Assembly: GCF_002878395.1 (NCBI RefSeq)
Contig: NW_025825704.1
Location: forward strand, 1,165,170-1,229,169
Reading direction: 5' to 3'
Length of the DNA: 64,000 nucleotides
From: Capsicum annuum
Taxonomy: Eukaryota; Streptophyta; Magnoliopsida; Solanales; Solanaceae
The translations under genes were made by a program, and so were the position numbers. Each line of letters starts with the position of its first letter. Position 1 is the stretch's first letter. This document shows positions 12,161 to 22,480 of this stretch, piece by piece. The notes beneath the pieces were generated by a model. That model worked only from the letters and a program-made list of their open reading frames with translations. It made no database searches and had not been told where the DNA came from.

Positions 12161-12262
12161 TAAATACCCTAATAAGTTGGTCATTGAGTGGGAAGAGAGT
12201 TTCCTAGTGCTTCAGGGAAGGTTTATATCATATTATACAGCCCAAAATTTAATTTCTAAGGG

Positions 12263-13005
12263 ATGTATTTATCATTTGGTCTGAGTTTTAAATATTCTAA
12301 CTCGGAGGATCCTTCTTTACAATTTGTTCCCATGGATAGTGAATATCCTAAATTTTTCCCTAATGATCTTCCTAGAATTCCCCTCGATAGGGAAATTTAT
12401 TTTGATATTGATCTTATTCCTTACACTCGACATATCTCTATCCCTCGTTATAAAATGGCTATGGCAAAATTGAAGAAGCTTAAGGAGCAATTGAAAGATC
12501 TTTTTGACAAGGGTTTTATCCAACGTAGTATGTCATCATGGGTTGCTCCTATTCTTTTTATGCGTAAGAAGGATGGTTCTCTTTGAATGTTTATTGATTA
12601 TCGTTTATTGAATAAGGTAACTGTATAGAATAAGTACCCTATTCCTAGGATTAATGATCTATTTGACCAACTTAAGGGTGCTAAGTATTTCTTCAATATT
12701 TACCTTTATTTGGGTTATCATTAGTTAACGATTAGGGAGAAGGATATCCCTAAGACAACTTTTCATACCCAATTTGGACATTTTGAGTTCTTGGTCAGGT
12801 ATTTTGGGTTGACCAATGCCCCAACGACAATTATGGATCTGATGAACAAGGTATTTCAGCTATTTTTGAATTTTTCATGATTGTGTTTGTAGATGATATT
12901 CTGATATATTTGAAAAGTGATGTAAATTATGCCAATCACCTCTGTGCCATACTATAGACCCTAAAAGATAAGTAATTGAATGCTATGTTTTTGAAGTGTG
13001 AGTTC
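12263..13005 (+). pseudogene. Element B reverse transcriptase, broken
   Basis: A 107-codon open stretch (12263-12586) carries the N-terminal RT block: 'FPNDLPRIPLDREI', 'HISIPRYKMAMA', 'LKKLKEQLKDLFDKGFI' and 'APILFMRKKDGSL'. After a stop come 'FIDYRLLNKVTV', '[13 protein letters not shown]' and '[14 protein letters not shown]'. The catalytic box survives as FVDDILIY (Asp-Asp codons at 12892-12897), one frameshift after the preceding block. Typical of Ty3/gypsy RT; several stops. Confidence 0.85.
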
Positions 13006-13760
13006 TAGTTGAATGTTGTTACTTTTCTATGTCATGTTATTTCTAGTGAAGGCATCATGGTGGATCCATATACGGTTGTGGTGGTTAAGAAATGCCCTAA
13101 ACCCACGACTCTAATTGACATTTGGAGCTTCATGGGTTTAGTGAGTTATTATAGGAGGTTTGTGGAGAGAATTTCATCAATTCCTACAAGTTTTACTAGG
13201 TTGACTCAGAAGAAGGTGACGTTTCTATGGTTCGATGTTTGTAAAGGGAGATTTTAGAAGCTGAAAGATAATTCAACTTCTGCTCTGGTTTTGACTTTGA
13301 CGAGGGTAGTGATGGCCTTGTGGTTTATTGTGAGCACCCCGTATGGGTCTTGGTTATGTATTGATGCATCATGGCAAGGTTGTAATGTATGCTTCTAAGA
13401 AGTTGAAAGTTCAAGAGAGGAATTATCCAACTCATAATTTAGAGTTGTTAGCTATGGTGTATGCTTAGGAAATTTGGTGTCATTATCTATATGGGCTTTA
13501 TATTTTCATCTTTTCAAATCATAAGAGTTGCAGTATGTTCTCACCAAAAAAGAGTTGAGTCTTAGGAAGAGGAGATAGCTTGAATTGCTCAAGGACTACG
13601 ACATAAGCCTCCATTATCACCCAGGTAAAGCTAACATTGTTATTGATGCTCTTCGTAGGTTATCTATGGGGATCTTAGCTCATATGGAAGAAGATAAATA
13701 GGATTTTCTGAAGGATATTCACTATTTAGCTAATCTTTGAGTTTGTCTCTTAGATTTTAA
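13006..13760 (+). pseudogene. Element B RT thumb / RNase H region, broken
   Basis: An 82-codon piece (13009-13257) has the RT C-terminal phrases 'FLCHVISSEGIMVDP', 'SFMGLVSYYRRFVE' and 'FTRLTQKKVTFLW'. RNase H follows with decayed 'CIDAS' and, nearer the end, 'ELLKDYDISLHYHPGKANIV', the usual RNase H terminus ('LLKDYD..I.YHPGKANVVADALSR'). 'HMEEDK' and 'DFLKDIHYLANL' follow. Multiple frameshifts. Confidence 0.75.
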
Positions 13761-13939
13761 AATAGTGTTGCGTTTGTGAAAGAGGTGGCGAAATCATTTT
13801 TTGGTATTAATGTGAAGGAGAAGTAGGTGTTAGATTCTATCTTGATGGAAATTAAGAATTTATTTTTGGGTAGAAGGCGATGGATTTTGGGATTGGTGGT
13901 GATGGTATCTTGAGGTACTAATGGTGGTTATGTGTTCTC

Positions 13940-14760
13940 GATGTGGATGGGCTACAAGGTTGAAATTTGGTTGAAGCTTATGGTTTGCATTATTCAGTTT
14001 ATCATACTTCGATGAAAATGTATAATGATATTAAGGAAACCTATTGGTTGAAATATATGAAGATTAATATGGATAATTTTGTGGCTAAGTGCATCGTGTG
14101 TCAACAAGTTAATATGGAACACCGGAGGCCCAGTGGGTTGTCTCAATAAATAGAGTTGCCTCTATGGAAATAGGAATTTATTAATATGGATTTTTTATTG
14201 GTCATTCGTGATCTCAAAACCAGTTTGATTCTATTTGGGTCATCATGGATAGGATGACTAAGTCTGCTCACTTCTTTCCAGTGAAGACTAATATTCTTCA
14301 AAGGACTAGGCAATGTTGTTTATTCAGGATATTGTAAAGTTGTGTGGAACTATAATCTCTATTATTTCTAATTGGGAAACACAATTCTAATATCATTTTT
14401 GGTGCTCATTTCACCGAGGTTTAGGGACTATAGTGATCCTTAGTAATAATTTCCACCGAAAGATAGATGGACATTCAAGGACAATTCAAACGGTAGAGAA
14501 TATGCTTCAAACTTGTGTAATTGACTTCGGTGGTAGTTGGATTGACCACTTACCTCTTGTAGAGTTTCCATACCATAATAGCTATCATTCTACCATTGGT
14601 ATGACATTGTTTGAGAAATTGCATGGTAGGAGGTGTAGATCTCTTATTGGGTGGTTAAAAGCTGGTTACATGAGGTTGTTCGATCCTAATTTATTTGATC
14701 AATCTATGGAGAAGGTGAACGTGATTCGGGATAGACTTATGACCACCTAACGTCTCTAAA
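13940..14760 (+). pseudogene. Element B integrase, broken
   Basis: The zinc-binding (HHCC) part is readable at 13967-14149: 'YHTSMKMYNDIKETYW' and 'FVAKCIVCQQVNMEHRRPSG', with both cysteines present. Catalytic-core phrases follow: 'FDSIWVIMDRMTKSAHFFPV' (14221-14290), and after a damaged middle 'FGGSWIDHLPLVEFPYHNSY' with 'FEKLHGRRCRSLIGWL' (14433-14750). 'YGRRCRSPIGW' is characteristic of Del/Tekay-type chromoviruses of Solanaceae. Stops separate the blocks. Confidence 0.8.
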
Positions 14761-14801
14761 ATTCATATCCAAACATAAGGCAAAGATATTTAGAATTTGA
14801 T

Positions 14802-15250
14802 ATGGGTGATTGGGTGTTCCTTAATGTGTCTCCCATGAAGGCAGTGATGCATTTCGGGAAGAAAGAGAGGCTCAGTCCCCATTACATTTTTCCATACCTG
14901 ATTTTGAGAAGAGTGGGAAGTATTGCTTATGAGTTTGAATTGCCTGTTAGTTTGGGTTCTATTCACCTTATGTTTCATGTGTCCATGTTAGGGAAATGTA
15001 TGGGTTATCCTTCATTAGTGGTGCATCTTGAGAATGTTGGTATCTTATATTTCCTTTATTACAAAGATGTCTCGGTAGAGAACTTTGATAGACAAGTTCG
15101 TAGGTTACACACTAAAGATGTACCATTGGTAAAGGTCCTTTGGAGGACCATAAAGTGTAAGAAGCCACTTCGGAGGCGAAATAGGATATGAAGACTAAGT
15201 ATTCATTTCTATTTCTTGTTACACATGAAGAAGCTTGAGATATGAACTTC
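14802..15250 (+). pseudogene. Element B integrase C-terminus with chromodomain-like end
   Basis: Open for 129 codons (14802-15191): 'GDWVFLNVSPMKAVMHFGKK', 'LSPHYIFPYLILRRVGSIAY', 'FHVSMLGKCMG' (the GPY/F-type module) and then 'FDRQVRRLHTKDVPLVKVLW', the start of the chromodomain-like tail. The expected 'EEATWE...' end is displaced by a frameshift (other frame: EATSEAK..DMKTKYSFLF). In chromoviruses this tail binds histone marks and guides integration; that role is family knowledge. Confidence 0.75.
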
Positions 15251-15336
15251 ATTCTTCTTTATTTTTATCCAGGTTTATCATTTGATTCTGCTGCATTGTT
15301 ATTATTATTGTGCAAAATGTACCTTCGCATATCATT

Positions 15337-15365
15337 AGGGGATGAATGATCATAAGGCATGATAA
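15337..15365 (+). other. Purine-rich region before the element B 3' LTR
   Basis: 'aggggatgaatgatcataagg...gataa' precedes TGTAAC at 15366. It resembles the decayed polypurine tract usual at this position. Confidence 0.5.
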
Positions 15366-16665
15366 TGTAACAACCATAAAATTTTAGGCATTTAATTTTT
15401 GTCTTCCCATGCTTGAAATTATGATTCTTGACTCAAATTATGTTTGGGGATGTTAAAAGGGTAACTGGGAAGAGTTTTAGAATTTTAAGACCGAATTTGG
15501 GGTAGTTTTTTGTCATCAAAGGCAGTAAGCTTCCACGATATCCCTGCGACAGAGAGTACTCATAATAGGGTCCATGATATGGAGACTAGCCTCCGCAATG
15601 AGGTCCACGACATAGACCAGTGTTATTTTTGGGTTGTCATGTTATTTTTAAATTTGATGAGTGGTAGTAAGGTCCTTTCACTCATACACAACTTTTAAAG
15701 CATAAAAGGACTAATTCTCATTAGGCTTTCAATATACGAAGGCCATTATTCATTCTTAAACATCCATTCTAAAAAATCCTATTTTCAACTCAAGGCAAGA
15801 GTTCAAGAAGGTGATTATGTAGGGTCCTAAGAGTGTGGTTTACTTCAAAAATTTTAGCAATTAAGGCATGGATGTCTTTCCCTATACTTGTATTTTATTA
15901 ATGGCCTTAAATTGGTTATTATTTATTATTTTGATAACGGGTTTTGAACTATGGGTTGATGGTTTTGAATGTGATTAGGTCAAATGTTTTTCTATTGTTT
16001 ATTATGCAATAATTACACTATATTTATGATTTTGAACATTTGGGGATGCATGGGAATGGTAATTATACTAAGGGGTTATAGTTAATCCCCAATTTGCTGA
16101 TTTTTCTTGACATATGGTGTTGGAAATCATGTGCCCTCAACTTGTTTATGACATAGACAATGAATATTATTTTTTCACTTAGTTTGACTATATTTGAATC
16201 CTTGCATTTCATAAATGGTAAAAAGAACATGAAATAGTTTCTTTTTGTTTTAAAATGATAGTTTTGGTTCAATTGGAATCTTTGAAGTAAAATTTGGTTT
16301 AATGGTTTACATATGGTATAAAGGGATAAACTTTCAAGCTCTAATTTTGGTAAGAAAATAGCAATGAGAAATGCCTAATTAAAAGACTCCTTTATAAATG
16401 GTTGCGAATGTGTAAATGGTTATAATATGGGCTTAACGGGGATCGTGTAGAACAGTTATAGAAGGTGGAGGTCCTGGGGGGACCGATACTGGAAACTAAT
16501 GTTTGCTGACGAGAGCTTTTGTCATGGTTAACATGTGCATGAGACACTCTTGATATTTTTGGATGGAATTATCCATCTCGAGTTTTCTCTAGTATGTGCG
16601 GCTAACACGCACTGGGCCCTTTTAGCAGGGGGAGCTGAACCCATATAGTCTGTGGGTACCTTTTG
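15366..16665 (+). repeat. Element B 3' LTR (start to loss of homology)
   Basis: Begins TGTAACAACC after the purine-rich stretch. From about 16403 on it matches the split 5' LTR. A small CpG-bearing cluster ('cacgatatcc..gcgaca..gtccacgacatag', 15533-15620) lies 170-250 bp in. Beyond 'gggtacc' (16660) it diverges from the 5' LTR and grades into the 45-bp array. The ORF at 15510-15698 is not convincing. Confidence 0.7.
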
Positions 16666-16775
16666 AAATAGGTTTAGTTTAGTAACTTGAAAATGCAATG
16701 GTGTTTCTAAAATAGTTCTGGGTAGTTATTTGAAATGTGAATTAATATTTGAAAATGGTTAAGTTTAGCAACTTA

Positions 16776-16901
16776 GCCGGGGGTCTATCAGAAACAACCT
16801 CTCTACTTCCTCGTGGATAGTAGTTGGACTGCGTAAATTTTACCCTCCCCAGACCCCACTATGTGGGAATATACTATGTTATTGTTGTTGTTATTGTTGG
16901 T
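16776..16901 (+). mobile_element. TS-type SINE (or RTE-LINE) 3' end with (TTG)n tail
   Basis: 'gggggtctatcagaaacaac', 'ctctctacttcctcgtgg', 'ttaccctccccagaccccac' and 'tatgtgggaatatactatgt', ending 'tattgttgttgttattgttgg'. This is the well-known 3' region of the Solanaceae TS SINE, shared with RTE-type LINEs. The 5' tRNA-like half is absent. Flanks 'aagtttagcaactt' and 'atgtttagtaactt' could be a target duplication but are also units of the surrounding array. Confidence 0.8.
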
Positions 16902-18510
16902 TATGTTTAGTAACTTGATAATGTGAACTTCTATTTTAAAAATTGTTAATTATAGTCACATGAAATTTGAATTAGTGACTTGAAAGTGGCTATGGATAGT
17001 GACTTGAAATGTCAATTAGTGACTTAAAAAAAGATTAAAGTGAGTTACCTGAAATGTGAGTTAGTTACATGAGAATATTTAAAAGTAGTTACTTGAAATG
17101 TGAATTAGTGATGTGAAAATGATTAGGCTTGGTTATTTAAAATGTTGATTAGTTACTTGAAAATGTGAACTTTTGATTTTAAAATGGTTAAGTGTAGTAA
17201 ATTGAGAATTAGAACTAGTGTTTAGAAAATGGTTAACTTTAGTGAGTTAAAATGTTTACTAGTTACCTGACAATGTGAACTTGTGGTTTAAAAAAGTTTT
17301 AGGGTAGTTACTTGAAAGTGTGAATTGTGTTTTGAGATTGGTTAAGTTTAGTAACTTGAGAATGTGAACTTGTGTTTTGAAATGGTTAAGTGTAGTAACT
17401 TCAGAACGTGAACATGTGTTTTGAATATGGGTAAGTGTAGTTACTTGAAAATTTGAACTTTTGTTTTGAAAATGGTTATATTTTGTAACTTCAAAATATG
17501 AAGTTGTATCTTGAAAATGGTCAACTGTAGTAACTTGAAAATGTGAACTTGTGTTTTGAAAATTGGTAAGTGTAGTTACTTGAAAATATGAACTTGTGTT
17601 TTGAAAATGGTTACATGTAGTAACTTGAGAATGTGAACTTGTTTTTCCAAAATGGTTGTGTAGTCACATGAAATGTGAATTAGTGACTTGCAAATGACTA
17701 AGGATCGTGACCTAAAATATGAATAGTGACTTGAAAATAGTTAGTGTAGCTCCTAGAAATGTGACTTAGTGACTTGAAGTGATTATGGCTAATTATTTGA
17801 AATGTTTATTAGCGACATGAAAATGTGAACTTATGTTCTTAAAATGTTTAAGTTTAGTAACTTTAGAATGTGAACATCTGTTTTAAAAATGATAAAAGTG
17901 TAGTAACTTGAGAACGTGAACTTGTGCTTTGGAAATGGTTAAGTGTAGTAACTTGAAAATGTGAACTTGTTTTTTTGAAATGGTTAAGTTCAGTTACTCG
18001 AGAATGTGTACTTATGTTTAGAAAATTATTAAGTGGAGTCACTTGATATTTGAATTAGTGACTTGGAAGTGGATAAGGATAGTGACTTGAAATGTGAACT
18101 AGTGACTTGACAATGGTAGAGGGTAGTTTCTTCAAATGTGAATTATTTACTTTAGAATGGATAAGGGTAGCTACTTGTAATTAGTGATATGAAAATAATT
18201 AATTCTATTTATTTTAAATGTTGATCAATCACTTGAAAATGTAAAGTTTTGATTCGAAAATGATTGTGTAGTATCTTGAGAATATTAACTTGTGTTTACA
18301 AAATGATTAGATCTAGCGCCTTGATCTGTTGATTAATTACTTAAAAATGTGAACTTGTGTTTTGAAAATGGTTAAATTTAATTATGTAGAAATTAAAACT
18401 TTTGTATTAAAGATTGTTAAGGGTAGTTACTTGAAATGTTAAATAGTTACTTAAGAATGGATATGGGTAGTTACTTTAAATGTTAATTATTGTCGTTAAA
18501 ATGATTAAGT

Positions 18511-18876
18511 CTACAACAACAACAACATACCCCATGTATTCCCCCATAGTGGGCTCTAGGGAGAGTAGAGTATACATAGAACATACCACTACCTCAAGTG
18601 AAGTAGAGAGGCTATTTCCAATAGACCCCAGGCAAGACCGATAACAGTATAACAAACACAAAACATAAATTCATATAAACTAGTACAATATGCAAAAATA
18701 AACTATAACTTCTAGCCATAAGATAATACTAAAACTATCTATCCAAAATCATAGACATCACTCAACACTATGAACAAAAAACTCCAGATATAAATAAAGA
18801 AAGCTCCCAAACTATTACCGATCCAATCCCACCCCTTAACACTCTTCCCTAATTTGCGTCCTCCACACTTTCCTAT
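18511..18876 (-). mobile_element. 5'-truncated RTE-type LINE sharing the TS SINE tail
   Basis: The minus strand ends with (GTTGTTGTTGTTGTAG) and contains the same 3' module as 16776-16901 ('ggggtctattggaaatagcc', 'ctctctacttcacttgagg'). Unlike that copy it continues 5' for another 240 bp, ending at 'cctccacactttcctat' on the plus strand, a phrase I associate with Solanaceae RTE LINEs. Array sequence resumes at about 18877. Confidence 0.65.
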
Positions 18877-18995
18877 TTAGTTGCTTAAAATATTGATTAG
18901 TGAGTTGAAAAGGTGAACTTGTGCTTTTAATATGGTTAAGTGTAGTAACTTGAAAACGTGAACTTGTGTTTGGAAAATGGTTGATTGTAGTTTCT

Positions 18996-19144
18996 TATAA
19001 AAATATGTGAAATCGTGCTTCTATGTGATTTGACTGCTTTACCTTTCCCCATACTGCATTGTGTTATATTTGTGGCGTGGAGGTTAATTTTCATGGTTCC
19101 CCATTCATTTTGTTAACATTTGTAAAATATTATTGGTCTTGGCG
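18996..19144. other. Short unassigned stretch
   Basis: AT-rich sequence between the array and the start of the element D LTR. Nothing recognised. Confidence 0.4.
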
Positions 19145-21666
19145 TATCATTACCCTTTTGATTATTTTCCATAATCACACTTACTTTTGTTGTTAGATCT
19201 TTTCTATAACTGTCACAAATCAATCATGACTTGCGGGAACTTATAGTCTTGTTATCGGGAAGTTCATTTGGTTTTTTAAATTAATTCCCTATTTAGAAGT
19301 CTTTATCGGTTCTAAATGGTCACTGAGCAAAAGACTCAGTAAAACAATATCAGATGCAAATTTGGATGGCTCCGGCAGCTCCTAAATATCGATTTTAGGC
19401 TTGGTAGACCTTTAGTTCGGGTCCTATTGTACCTAAGCCCATTTTGACCCATTGTTGAATAGTCAAAAGATCAAAATATATGGGTGTGGGGCCCATAATT
19501 TGTATAAAACACCATGGATAGAAAATTTGGCTTTACTAATGCACCCAAAATATCAAATTTAATAGGGGTTTACATAGTTCATTTGGAAAAATAGAAGTCT
19601 GAATGAGTTACGGAGGTCAAAAACAAATTTTTACCTTGCTAAATAGGGACCATGGAAAAAGTTTCCAGTGTTATGGAAAATGCTTGAGCACGATCATGTA
19701 ACTATGTATCACATACAGGGTACCTCTGTACTTGGAGGGGTTATTAATGGCCCCATTGGTTGAGATTTTGCCATTGTCATTCCCCTTTGAGCTCTAGAAA
19801 CACTAGAATGGCATGATAACCTCAAATTGATTCTTGGGGGTCATTTAGAAGCTTGATTAACATATATGTTTGTGATTAAAAACAGATTTAAGGTATGAAT
19901 CATTTATTTTCATGCTTTAATTTCTTGGAATTTTTGCCAAACCCCCAAATTGATTGAGGGATTGATTATAGCCCTAATAAGATTGGTTTTACTTGATTCA
20001 TGTGGGTTATGATTCCCTAATGGTTTATGAACATTGAATTTATCTAAAAAATATGTTTTCATATGTGGGACCCACTTGGAGTTTTTAATTTCATTTTTGG
20101 ACTCGAAGCATAATGGGGTAATATGGGTATTGATTTTCTCGTTGTGATGTGGTGATTGTGTTTTTTTATAGCTTGTCACCTTGAGGAAGCTTATCGGAAG
20201 GGAAAAGTAAAGATTTAGTAGATTGTTGAGCATTCTTCGAATTGGAGGTAGGCTATGCTTAATCCTTGTTATATTGAGTTATGTTTTGATGTAATTGTGA
20301 TATCTTGTTAGGATGGATTGGTTTTAAGTATTGGATTGATGAAATACAATAGTTAATTTAGTTGGACCAATTAAACTAAATAAATCATAGAGGTTGAAAA
20401 ACTTTACTTGTTTGACTTAGGTGAAATAGACTTCATTACTCATGCTTAGCATGAGAATGCCTTAGATACTCAATATAAGTAAACTGTTCTAGTTGCTCAT
20501 ACTTAGAGTAAGTTGGCCTTAGTTAATAATACTCGTAAAGGTTTCTTTAGTTCTATTGGACTTAGTATTGGTTCTTGGGTAGAATATCTACCTCAGGGTT
20601 TATGGTGGCTTGCTATACATCTAAGAGTTGATTTAGATACCATATCCTAGTATGGGTAGAAATTGACTTAGAATGTAATTCAGTGATTTAGATGTAGGCT
20701 TGTTGACCTACCTTTAGGCAAGATTGAGGATTAGTTCCCTTGAACCCTTACACGTAGTACTTGTCTATGGAGTGTCCTTTTGAGGAAATATTGATGATTC
20801 TTAGTCCTTGTTGGTTATGTTGAGCAAAATTGATAATGATGGCCAAGTGATTTTGCCCGTTATATGCCTTGTTGGCTAAAACTTCTTTCAAACTATTAAT
20901 TATCTTATTGTAATTATCATTTATTTGCCATTATCATTTGTTTGGGTTAATGAACATGCAATTAAATGAGCACTTTACCATAATATGGACTAAGCAACCA
21001 ATGATGTTATTGACCATGATATGAATAAGCTATAGATCATGTTGTGCTTTAGCCATTGTTCATGCAAATGATGAATTATTATCTATAGGCCAATCATACA
21101 CCAATGAATATTCTACTAATGGGCCATTGTTTATGATATCTCTTATGGATATGCCCAAGGTCTAAATGACTAGATTATAGATTATGTAAAGATGAGTCAT
21201 TGATGATACATTTTATTAAGCCATTTTTTAGGCTAGTATTCGGGTTGTTACCTATACTATTGCCCAAGTTATGATAATGCGTAGTAATTATGCTAATAAA
21301 TCATATGGAGAACCTTTGTTATTGTTGATAATTAGAAATAATGATATAAATGGTGCTAGAAGGCATGCTTATTAAATATATACATGAATGCTATATAGAT
21401 TATGTTTGACCTAATGTTATGTTTTTGTCTAGTACCCAAACTAATGATTATTCTAGAAAGCCTTCTTGTTGCTAACATTATGAGTCATGATGCTAAGGGT
21501 TATAAAAGGTATATTTACTGATTGTATTAATAGCTATGCTTCTAACCATGTAGAAACCATCCATGCTTTGCAATATTCATGCTATATATATATTCATATA
21601 TTAATGGATAAATTATCCTTGTCGACTAATGATGAAATATAAAGGTATAATTCTTCTTACTTCTCT

Positions 21667-21778
21667 TTTACTTTAGCCCTCATGGGGCATGCCATTTACT
21701 GTAGCCCTCTTGGGGCTTGCACTTTACTTTAGATCCTGTGAGGCTTGTCATTTATTTTAGAACTTGTGTTGCTTTTTC
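21667..21778. repeat. 28-bp tandem repeat, four units
   Basis: Units start at 21667, 21695, 21723 and 21751 ('tttactttagccctcatggg' and variants), exact 28-bp spacing with increasing divergence to the right. Inside the D LTR. Confidence 0.85.
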
Positions 21779-21797
21779 TTATCTATATTTATGTGAT

Positions 21798-22170
21798 GAT
21801 GATTCCTAGCAAGGCCGGAGGATATGCTTATGTGACCATGATGCCCGAAAAGGCCAGAGGATATATTAATGTGATGATAATGCTCAGCAAGGATGGATAA
21901 TGTATATATAAGATGAAGATGCCTGCCAAGTCCAGGAGATATGTTTATACTATTATGATACCCGACAAGGCCGTAAAATATTATGATGATATGATGATAC
22001 ATGACAAGGTCGAAGAATATATTGATAATATTATGATACCCAACAAGGAAGAAGGATATGATGATGATGTGATAATACCCAGTGCGTCCAGATGATATGT
22101 TGATGATATTATCATACCCAATTTGATTGTTGGATATGTTTATTTTATGATGATACTCGGTTCAATTTCG
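21798..22170 (+). repeat. 39-bp minisatellite, about nine units
   Basis: Units begin 'atgatacccgacaaggc' and run to 'gatgatatt'. Most are exactly 39 bp (13 codons), so one frame stays open across several units (21913-22095), giving a peptide with a repeated 'MIPDK..YYDD'-like unit. One 42-bp and one 36-bp unit break the period. The antisense is also open for 81 codons for the same reason. Coding use is unsupported. Confidence 0.85.
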
Positions 22171-22480
22171 GCTAGCCCTATCTTTTGTAATTGTATGTTT
22201 ATTTATGTTCTTGTGTAGTGTGCTATAATATTGACTTTAGAGGTGTCAGTTATAGTCTTCTAGTGAGTTAAGGTATAAAGAGGTATAGTTGTTGATTTAA
22301 TGATGAAAGACGCTTAGTGGTGGATATTACTAAAGTGTCTAATAGTGACTTGTAAATTCGTGAACCTTAGTGATAAACAGGACTAGTGGCAATGATGGCT
22401 TTTAATAGTGATGATTATTTCAATATAGTGGTTAGTGATAATGGGTTTAGTGATGGTGAGGATTATTTTATAGTGATTAC

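Larger units (their letters stand above)
479..16665 (+). mobile_element. Element B: degenerate Ty3/gypsy chromovirus (Del/Tekay-like), interrupted by element A
   Basis: Plus-strand LTR retrotransposon: split 5' LTR (479-680 and 9562-10319), primer site at 10321, gag, protease, RT, RNase H, integrase and a C-terminal chromodomain-like segment in the usual Ty3/gypsy order, then a purine-rich stretch and a 3' LTR start at 15366. Left and right LTR copies match at 481-680 versus 16403-16600 and at 'gaacccatatag...gggtacc' near 9600-9631 versus 16630-16660. Every domain has stops or frameshifts. The left boundary (about 478) is where homology to the 3' LTR stops, about 1 kb inside that LTR, so the 5' LTR is truncated. 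The far end of the 3' LTR is lost in a tandem array. Confidence 0.8.
16670..18995. repeat. Degenerate tandem array, unit about 45 bp
   Basis: Repeating phrase 'ggttaagtgtagtaacttga' then 'aaatgtgaacttgtgttttg' then 'aaaat', about 45 bp, with a variant 'ttacttgaaatgtgaattag' then 'tgacttgaaaatg'. Roughly 35-40 units fit; copies diverge and some are cut short. Interrupted at 16776-16901 by a SINE-like element and at 18511-18876 by a truncated LINE, and resuming after each. It starts where the B 3' LTR loses homology. No unique spacers, so not a CRISPR. Confidence 0.8.
19145..22480 (+). repeat. Element D 5' LTR, left piece
   Basis: Matches the D 3' LTR from its first bases: 'acccttttgattattttcca' here aligns with 'accctttaggtttcttttca' at 58127, then 'ttagaagtctt', 'aaatggtcac.gagcaaa', 'ggtagacctttagttc' and 'cccattttgacccattg'. 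The first base pair is TA instead of TG. It is broken at 22480 by the 31-kb block and resumes at 53639. Small ORFs inside (19910-20233 and others) are not coding. It holds two minisatellites. Confidence 0.75.

Noticed and set aside
11870..15250. Endogenous plant pararetrovirus
   Set aside because: The order protease-RT-RNase H-integrase with a chromodomain-like tail and LTRs is Ty3/gypsy; no movement-protein or coat-protein region of caulimoviruses was seen.
16670..18995. CRISPR-like repeat array
   Set aside because: Repeats are directly adjacent, diverged and lack unique spacers of constant size; the context is a plant retrotransposon region.
21757..22095. Overlapping ORFs on both strands in the minisatellite as a repeat protein gene
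   Set aside because: A period of 39 bp opens frames on both strands automatically; no start context, splice signals or homology seen.
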